Shown here one piece after another: positions 59,386-64,000 of a stretch of 64,000 bases of DNA. This stretch comes from Rhodococcus sp. H36-A4 (lineage in GTDB: Bacteria > Actinomycetota > Actinomycetes > Mycobacteriales > Mycobacteriaceae), in the NCBI RefSeq assembly GCF_027158005.1, contig NZ_JAPVLQ010000008.1, forward strand, positions 1 through 64,000, in the 5' to 3' direction. The notes under the pieces were generated by a model. That model did not search any database. It was given only the letters and a program-made list of their open reading frames with translations, and had not been told where the DNA came from. Position 1 is the stretch's first letter. Each line of letters begins with the position of its first letter. Made by a program: the position numbers and the translations under genes.

Positions 59386-60273
59386 CTACTTTTCGCGTTT
59401 CTTCGTTCCCGGCAGAATCCCGGTGACGATCACCGCTTTGACGTAGGGCCGCACTCGGGAGATCAGCTCCTCGGCATCGGGAACGTTGCGCCAGATGGCC
59501 GAGGCCAGGGCGTCGGTGCGGGCTTCGATGTGAGCATCGAGTGCAACCCCGTCGTCGGTGAGCGTCTCGTTCTTCTCTGCTCGCGTGATCAGGCCACGGG
59601 ATGCGAGGCGGTCGGCGGCAGCAGCCCATTCGTCATCGGACCATTGCCGAGTGAGCTGTGTGATGCGCTTGCCGAGCACTTTGCGAGCATTCGGGTCGGG
59701 GTGGACGGCTTCATGGAAGACCACGGCTTCGGTCGGATCCAATTCGGCGTCGATGAGCGCTGCGAGATGCCCGTCGCCCCGCCACTCGCGGATGACGGCA
59801 ATGGCGTGCCAGAGCTCGAGATGCGGCACATCCGGGGCTACAGCCGAGTGCCATGCTGCCGAGAGAGTGCGTCCGGCGAAGACTGCGGTGTCGCCGACAT
59901 CATGTAGTCGCTTTGCCAGCTCGACGAGTTCGGCATCGGTGGCCAGCGAACCGAGGGCGTCGCCGAGAACGGAGTCGAGCATCGACCACCGTCGGTCCGA
60001 CACCGTCTCCAAGCCCGCTGCAACCGCGAGCGGCCACACCCGTTCGATCAGTGCGGGATTGAAGTTGTAGAAGGCTGCCGCTACGACGCTTGCCGTTGTC
60101 TCACCCAGCGGTGCCGCCCGGGCGCCGACGTACCAGGCATGGCCGTCGAGGCCGGTGTCCTCACCGGCCGACTTCAGCTGTGGATTGAAGTACGAGGTGA
60201 GGTGGTACGGCTCGAACGTCGTGTAGGCGGCGCGGGCGATCGTCGACAGCGAGGTATCGGTGTGGCTGCTCAT
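59386..60273 (-). CDS. SCO6745-like HTH protein
   Basis: This 295-residue protein resembles the actinobacterial SCO6745 family: ARAAYTTFEPYHLTSYFNPQL at the N terminus, a central helical domain with RTLSAAWHSA, and a C-terminal winged-helix segment (RQWSDDEWAAAADRLASRGLITRAEKNETLTDDGVALDAHIEARTD). The function is unknown. The start at 60273 (MSSHTDTS) is preferred over the frame start at 60318, which would overlap the DUF1254 gene. It lies 41 bp after DUF1254 on the same strand. Confidence 0.75.
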   Translation of the reverse strand: MSSHTDTSLSTIARAAYTTFEPYHLTSYFNPQLKSAGEDTGLDGHAWYVGARAAPLGETTASVVAAAFYNFNPALIERVWPLAVAAGLETVSDRRWSMLDSVLGDALGSLATDAELVELAKRLHDVGDTAVFAGRTLSAAWHSAVAPDVPHLELWHAIAVIREWRGDGHLAALIDAELDPTEAVVFHEAVHPDPNARKVLGKRITQLTRQWSDDEWAAAADRLASRGLITRAEKNETLTDDGVALDAHIEARTDALASAIWRNVPDAEELISRVRPYVKAVIVTGILPGTKKREK

Positions 60274-60314
60274 GGTTTTCGAACCTACCTGTCCGGGAGC
60301 GAGTGCGGCACAAA

Positions 60315-61787
60315 TCAAAGGCGCTCGATATCGCTTGGGATCCAGGTCTTGTCGAACCAGGGCTCGAGCGGACCGTACAAACGAAGGATGGCGTACCAGC
60401 TCTTGCCGGGCACCGTCTCGATCCAGTTGCCCCGGCGCTCACTCGGTTGCTGGGAACCGAAGGTCAGATCGATCGAGCCGTCGCTGTTGTACGTGAGCTC
60501 ATCCTTGTTCTTCTCACTGCTCCGGCTCGGAAACGGCTGGCCGGTCTGCAGCTCCGAGCGGGTCTGGGGATCGTAGACGATCAGCGACCAGAAATCCTTG
60601 GCTGGAATGCCCGCCGGAAGCGTGAGCCGGTAAGTGTTGCTCCCGCTCAGGTACTCACCCGATGCATCATGCTCGGAGATCGCGTATTGAGAACCGACAC
60701 CGACCATCTCCAGCGCCATCGCCGGCGTATTCAGCGTCGCCTGGTAGAAGAAGAGCGTCCGTGCGTCGAAGTTGCGTCCCCCTCTGCCATCGCCGTCGAG
60801 CCACCGATAGTCGCCGCCCACGAAGCCCGTCTTCCACTTCCTATCCGCGTAGTAGTACGCGCGAGGATCCCTCGTCTTGAAGCAGATTGCGCGAGCAGTG
60901 GCATTGCCGACCGCAGCCCCGTCGCGAAGTATGCCGCGCATCCGCTCGTCGGGATCGTAGGGCAGGTCCTTGTGGATGCCGATCGAAGCGAGCAGGCCCC
61001 GCGTCTCGGGGTCGATCATCTCGATCGGCTCGCGCGAAATGACGGCTGCGAGCTCTTCGTAGAAGTCACTGTTGTTGGCGTGGATCGTGTTGAATGTCTT
61101 GCCGGAAATCGAGGTGAACTCCATCTTCGGCTGATCGTCGGCAGCCGACAACGGGTAGATCCTGACCCCGTCCTCGAACATCGCTCTCGCCGCGTCGGTC
61201 TTGCCGTCGACCAGAAAACCACGCAGCGCAAGCAAGTTGACGCTGCTCGGTGACTCGGCTACGTGGTAACCGTCCGGAATTTCACCGGCGTACCCGGTAG
61301 GCACCAGCAGATAGTTGCCGCCGGCCCCGCGGTCGGGACCGGGCGCACCCATATCCGTCACGAACCGGAACCAGGCGTCGTTGACGGTGCCCGGCCCGCA
61401 ACCTGGCGGAATCTCGACGACGGTTGGGCCGTCGCGATCGAGATCGAGCATCGCCAACGCGTAGACGGTGTCGGTGTTGCCGGTCAGGAACAGCGGGTCC
61501 GAATCCAACAACTGGTCGGCGAGCGCGACTTTGTTAGCCGCAACGCAACCCACTTCGTTCAAACCCCGGCGGAGACCCTCCATCGAGGCCGCCGGAATGC
61601 ACTGCAGGAACACCTCCACCGCACGGGAAAAGTCGAGATGATCGAATACCTTTGCCGCAGTCTCGTCAGTGGGGAAGCCGTCGGCGAACTCGAGAGTCCC
61701 TAGCCGCGTCTCGACACTGTCGGGTGTCATGATCTGGTCAGGGACGGGAGTGTTGTAACCGGCAGGAACTTCCGCGGAGGAATTCAT
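60315..61787 (-). CDS. DUF1254/DUF1214 protein
   Basis: This 490-residue protein has an N-terminal DUF1254 domain (LTGNTDTVYALAMLDLDRDGPTVVEIPPG, then WFRFVTDMGAPGPDRGAGGNYLLVPTGY) and a C-terminal DUF1214 domain (GSNTYRLTLPAGIPAKDFWSLIVYDPQTRS, then GNWIETVPGKSWYAILRLYGP). This is the usual two-domain form. No signal peptide is seen, although many relatives are exported. The biochemical role is not established. It may share a transcript with the SCO6745-like gene. Confidence 0.88.
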   Translation of the reverse strand: MNSSAEVPAGYNTPVPDQIMTPDSVETRLGTLEFADGFPTDETAAKVFDHLDFSRAVEVFLQCIPAASMEGLRRGLNEVGCVAANKVALADQLLDSDPLFLTGNTDTVYALAMLDLDRDGPTVVEIPPGCGPGTVNDAWFRFVTDMGAPGPDRGAGGNYLLVPTGYAGEIPDGYHVAESPSSVNLLALRGFLVDGKTDAARAMFEDGVRIYPLSAADDQPKMEFTSISGKTFNTIHANNSDFYEELAAVISREPIEMIDPETRGLLASIGIHKDLPYDPDERMRGILRDGAAVGNATARAICFKTRDPRAYYYADRKWKTGFVGGDYRWLDGDGRGGRNFDARTLFFYQATLNTPAMALEMVGVGSQYAISEHDASGEYLSGSNTYRLTLPAGIPAKDFWSLIVYDPQTRSELQTGQPFPSRSSEKNKDELTYNSDGSIDLTFGSQQPSERRGNWIETVPGKSWYAILRLYGPLEPWFDKTWIPSDIERL

Positions 61788-61894
61788 GTATCGAGGGTAG
61801 GCGTGTCGGTGGAATCACCATGGCGCTTTGGTCGATTGTCTACTTGGCGTTGATGATTCCCCGACGCGCACGAGCACCTCGAGAGCCTGCTGGG

Positions 61895-62656
61895 TCAGTT
61901 CGAGAGCACTGCCTTGAGGAATGCCTTCGTTCGCTCCTGCTTCGGGTTCGTGAAGATGTCCTCGGGGGTGCCTTCCTCGAGGATCCGCCCGTTGTCGAAG
62001 ACGAGCACCCGATCCGCGACGTCACGTGCAAAGCCCATTTCGTGGGTCACGATGAGCATTGTGATGTCCGTTGTTTCGGCGATGGTGCGCAGCACATCGA
62101 GTACGTCGGCGACCAGCTCGGGATCGAGTGCCGAGGTCACCTCGTCGAGGAGCAGAATGTCAGGATCCATCGCTAGTGCACGGGCGATGGCGACGCGCTG
62201 TTGCTGACCACCGGACAGCTTCGTCGGGTGACTGTTTTCCTTGTCCGCGAGGCCCACTGTTTCGAGAAGTTCGCGGGCCCGGGCGATCGCGTCGGCTTTG
62301 CTTTTACCGAGAACGTGAATCGGCGCTTCGGTGATGTTCTCCAGTACCGTCATGTTGGGGAAGAGATTGAATTGTTGGAACACCATGCCGATTTTGGTGC
62401 GCACGGCTCGGAGGTGTTTTTCGGAGGCGACGACGAGCTTGTCACCTTTGTACTGGTGACTCAGCGGCTGGTCCTCGATCCAGATGACGCCATCATTGAC
62501 TTTCTCGATCGTCATGAGAAGGCGGAGGATCGTGGTCTTTCCGGATCCGCTGGGACCGATCAGGGCGACGCGCTCGCCACGTGCGACGCGAAAGTCCAAA
62601 TGGTCCAACACGACGTGACTGCCGAATTGTTTGACGACCTTGTCGAACGAGATCAT
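61895..62656 (-). CDS. ehuA: Ectoine-type ABC importer ATP-binding protein
   Basis: This 253-residue polar amino acid ABC ATPase has Walker [10 protein letters not shown], the signature [15 protein letters not shown], Walker [17 protein letters not shown] and the switch His in VTHEMGF. The insert [25 protein letters not shown] followed by [26 protein letters not shown] is typical of EhuA of ectoine/hydroxyectoine importers. ATG at 62656 gives the usual start MISFDKV; a TTG at 62680 would overlap ehuD. It is the last gene of the ehuC-ehuD-ehuA order on this strand. Confidence 0.82.
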   Translation of the reverse strand: MISFDKVVKQFGSHVVLDHLDFRVARGERVALIGPSGSGKTTILRLLMTIEKVNDGVIWIEDQPLSHQYKGDKLVVASEKHLRAVRTKIGMVFQQFNLFPNMTVLENITEAPIHVLGKSKADAIARARELLETVGLADKENSHPTKLSGGQQQRVAIARALAMDPDILLLDEVTSALDPELVADVLDVLRTIAETTDITMLIVTHEMGFARDVADRVLVFDNGRILEEGTPEDIFTNPKQERTKAFLKAVLSN

Positions 62657-62669
62657 GGTCTGCGTGCCG

Positions 62670-63314
62670 TCAGTAGGCAAGTCTCTTCTCCAGTCTTCTG
62701 ATGAGGATCGACGTCGGGTAGCTCGCGATCAGGAAGATGACACCGGCCATCGTGATCGGCTCCAAATACTGGAAGGTTCGCGCGCCGTATTGCTGAGCAG
62801 CTGTGACCATTTCGACGACGGTGATCGCGAACAAGAACGGCGTGTCCTTGAACATCGAGATTGCGTAATTGCCCAGGGCAGGGATGGTGATGCGAATTGC
62901 TTGGGGAAGCACTACTCCTCGCCACGTGCGCGTGGTCGGCAGCGACAATGCGCGCGCTGCTTCCCATTGGCCCGGTGGCACTGCATCGATGCCGGCTCGG
63001 TAGACCTCGGCCATGTAGGTCGAATAGTGGATGCCGAGCACGGCGATACCGATCTGCAGCGCAGAGAATTGCGGTAGCAGATAATAGGCGAACAGCAGTT
63101 GCACCACCAGAGGCGTGAGCCGGATGAATTCCGAGATCATGCGTAGCGGCACCGTCACGAATTTGGGTGCCGCGTGGCGTACTACAGCTATCACCAGTCC
63201 GAGGACCGCTGCCACGAAAAACCCGATCACGGTAGCGAGGACCGTGATCTTGAATCCTTCGAGCAGGTAGGGAAGTGAGTCCCATGCTCGTTCCCAACTC
63301 CATTCCACGCTCAT
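62670..63314 (-). CDS. ehuD: Ectoine-type ABC importer permease
   Basis: This 214-residue His/Glu/Gln-type permease has five membrane helices, [20 protein letters not shown] at the start, [21 protein letters not shown], and the EAA coupling loop [27 protein letters not shown]. Its pattern matches EhuD. It pairs with the upstream permease, whose stop overlaps its start (ATGA). The likely role is uptake of ectoines as osmoprotectants or nutrients; other polar amino acids are possible. Confidence 0.8.
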   Translation of the reverse strand: MSVEWSWERAWDSLPYLLEGFKITVLATVIGFFVAAVLGLVIAVVRHAAPKFVTVPLRMISEFIRLTPLVVQLLFAYYLLPQFSALQIGIAVLGIHYSTYMAEVYRAGIDAVPPGQWEAARALSLPTTRTWRGVVLPQAIRITIPALGNYAISMFKDTPFLFAITVVEMVTAAQQYGARTFQYLEPITMAGVIFLIASYPTSILIRRLEKRLAY

Positions 63315-64000
63315 CGGCCCACCCCCACATTCTCGTTGATGTTTTCCGGCCTCAGGCTCAGCACCTCACGCAGCGAGGGTCCGGTGCCGAGCTTTCCCTT
63401 TGCGCGCACTTCGAGAACGTTCATCAGCAAGGTCAGGATGTAGGCGATGATGAAGTACAGAACGAGCCCGATTCCGAAGGCGAAAAGGGTGTCGCCGGTG
63501 CCTCGTCTGAGTTGTTCGATCTGGTAGGTGAGATCTTGGAGGAGAACGAAGCTCGCGAGAGCACTGCCTTTGAGTAGTTGAATCAGAAGGTTCGTCAGCG
63601 GCGGGAGCATCTGTACCCACGCCTGTGGGAAGACAACTCTGCGAAGCCGTTGGGCCGAGGAGAAGTTCAGGGCGAGCGCGGCTTCCCATTGCGGTGCCGG
63701 AACGGCTGCGATCGAACCCCGGACGACTTCCGCGCCGTAGGCGCCGTAGTTCAGACCGAGTGCCAGGATCGCGCAGAATGTCGCATCCAGCTGGTAGCCG
63801 AACAGCGGCAATACGTAGAACAGCCAGAACAACTGGACCAGAAGCGATGTGCCGCGGAAGAATTCGACGATCACACGTGCGGGAGCTCGAACCGACTTGA
63901 GTCGACTGCCTGCGGCAAGTCCGAGAATCAAGGCAAGAACGAAGGCCAATGCCGCCCCGCCGAGCGTCAGGAGAACGGTGGTGGTGATGCCTTCCTGGAT
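63311..64000 (-). CDS. ehuC: Ectoine-type ABC importer permease, cut by the window edge
   Basis: 229 residues are visible, and the 5' end lies beyond position 64000: the frame stays open to the edge and reads IQEGITTTVLLTLGGAALAF, a normal first helix of this permease type. It has EFFRGTSLLVQLFWLFYVLP and the coupling loop PAPQWEAALALNFSSAQRLRRVVFPQA. The C terminus is long for the family. The order ehuC-ehuD-ehuA is usual; the binding protein ehuB should lie upstream, outside the window. Confidence 0.8.
   Translation of the reverse strand: MQEGITTTVLLTLGGAALAFVLALILGLAAGSRLKSVRAPARVIVEFFRGTSLLVQLFWLFYVLPLFGYQLDATFCAILALGLNYGAYGAEVVRGSIAAVPAPQWEAALALNFSSAQRLRRVVFPQAWVQMLPPLTNLLIQLLKGSALASFVLLQDLTYQIEQLRRGTGDTLFAFGIGLVLYFIIAYILTLLMNVLEVRAKGKLGTGPSLREVLSLRPENINENVGVGR

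Noticed and set aside
1..64000. Mobile elements, integrases, phage genes, CRISPR arrays and tRNAs
   Set aside because: None was recognised on either strand; gene order is that of a normal chromosome.

Overview
The window is chromosomal DNA of a high-GC actinobacterium. The gene content points to a mycolic-acid-containing member of the Mycobacteriales, most likely Rhodococcus or a close relative. The main reasons are a glpD / TetR / AGPS-like flavoprotein / diacylglycerol kinase block that matches the Mycobacterium tuberculosis order Rv2249c-Rv2252 (recalled, not searched), a DUF4185 secreted protein, and actinobacterial families such as TY-Chap-like, SCO6745-like and a DinB with a non-canonical active-site signature. 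Many genes overlap by 4 nt (ATGA, GTGA or TTGA), so operons can be read directly. No insertion sequence, prophage, CRISPR array, tRNA or integrase is visible.

Layout. 1-170: the 5S rRNA that closes an rRNA operon, with its terminator. 277-6430: a DUF2071 gene flanked by two copies of a ~50 bp repeat holding a palindrome, a large SWIM/SNF2 helicase, a secreted protein and a SIMPL protein. 6512-9501: a DinB polymerase, an MBL-fold hydrolase, a DoxX-type membrane protein and a PhnB/VOC protein. 9571-11956: a compact three-gene unit of an 84-residue triple-repeat Gly/Asp-rich peptide, a JmjC/cupin oxygenase and a sucrase/ferredoxin-like protein. This looks like an unrecognised ribosomal-peptide modification system and is the most interesting part of the window. 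12131-17271: a galactose locus with a sodium:sugar symporter plus small membrane protein, divergent from deoR-galT-galK, with a CRP/GlxR-type site in the shared promoter region.

17295-32275: a 15-kb catabolic island with two MmgE/PrpD proteins, a cyclase-family hydrolase, a CitE-type lyase, an IclR regulator, a complete branched-chain-type ABC importer, an Asp/Glu-racemase-like protein, an FrdA-type flavoprotein, a hydantoinase-type amidohydrolase and a CaiB CoA-transferase. Four copies of one pseudo-palindrome (GTTCCGCTnA...) lie at its two divergent promoter regions and probably make it a single IclR regulon. The order suggests import, isomerisation or reduction, ring opening, CoA activation, hydration and C-C cleavage of an unknown cyclic amide/imide or unsaturated di- or tricarboxylate.

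32400-41373: an alpha/beta hydrolase with a divergent WYL regulator, an MFS drug exporter, a siderophore/cobalamin-type binding lipoprotein, a short UvrA paralogue with an orphan palindromic operator, a PLDc_N membrane protein, a secreted DUF4185 protein (candidate D-arabinan hydrolase) and a DUF2256/DUF3253 protein. 41435-46123: the glycerol-3-phosphate / ether-lipid-like / lipid kinase block. 46126-53000: a GIY-YIG-like protein, an acyl-CoA synthetase, a small secreted protein, TerD, a TY-Chap-like protein and an aldehyde dehydrogenase. 53104-56450: a P450-TetR-secreted beta-propeller operon, probably self-regulated. 56454-61787: a ClpC-type unfoldase with a strong terminator, a small membrane protein with an L7/L12-like tail, and SCO6745-like and DUF1254 proteins. 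61895-64000: an ectoine-type ABC importer (ehuA, ehuD and a truncated ehuC) leaving the window.
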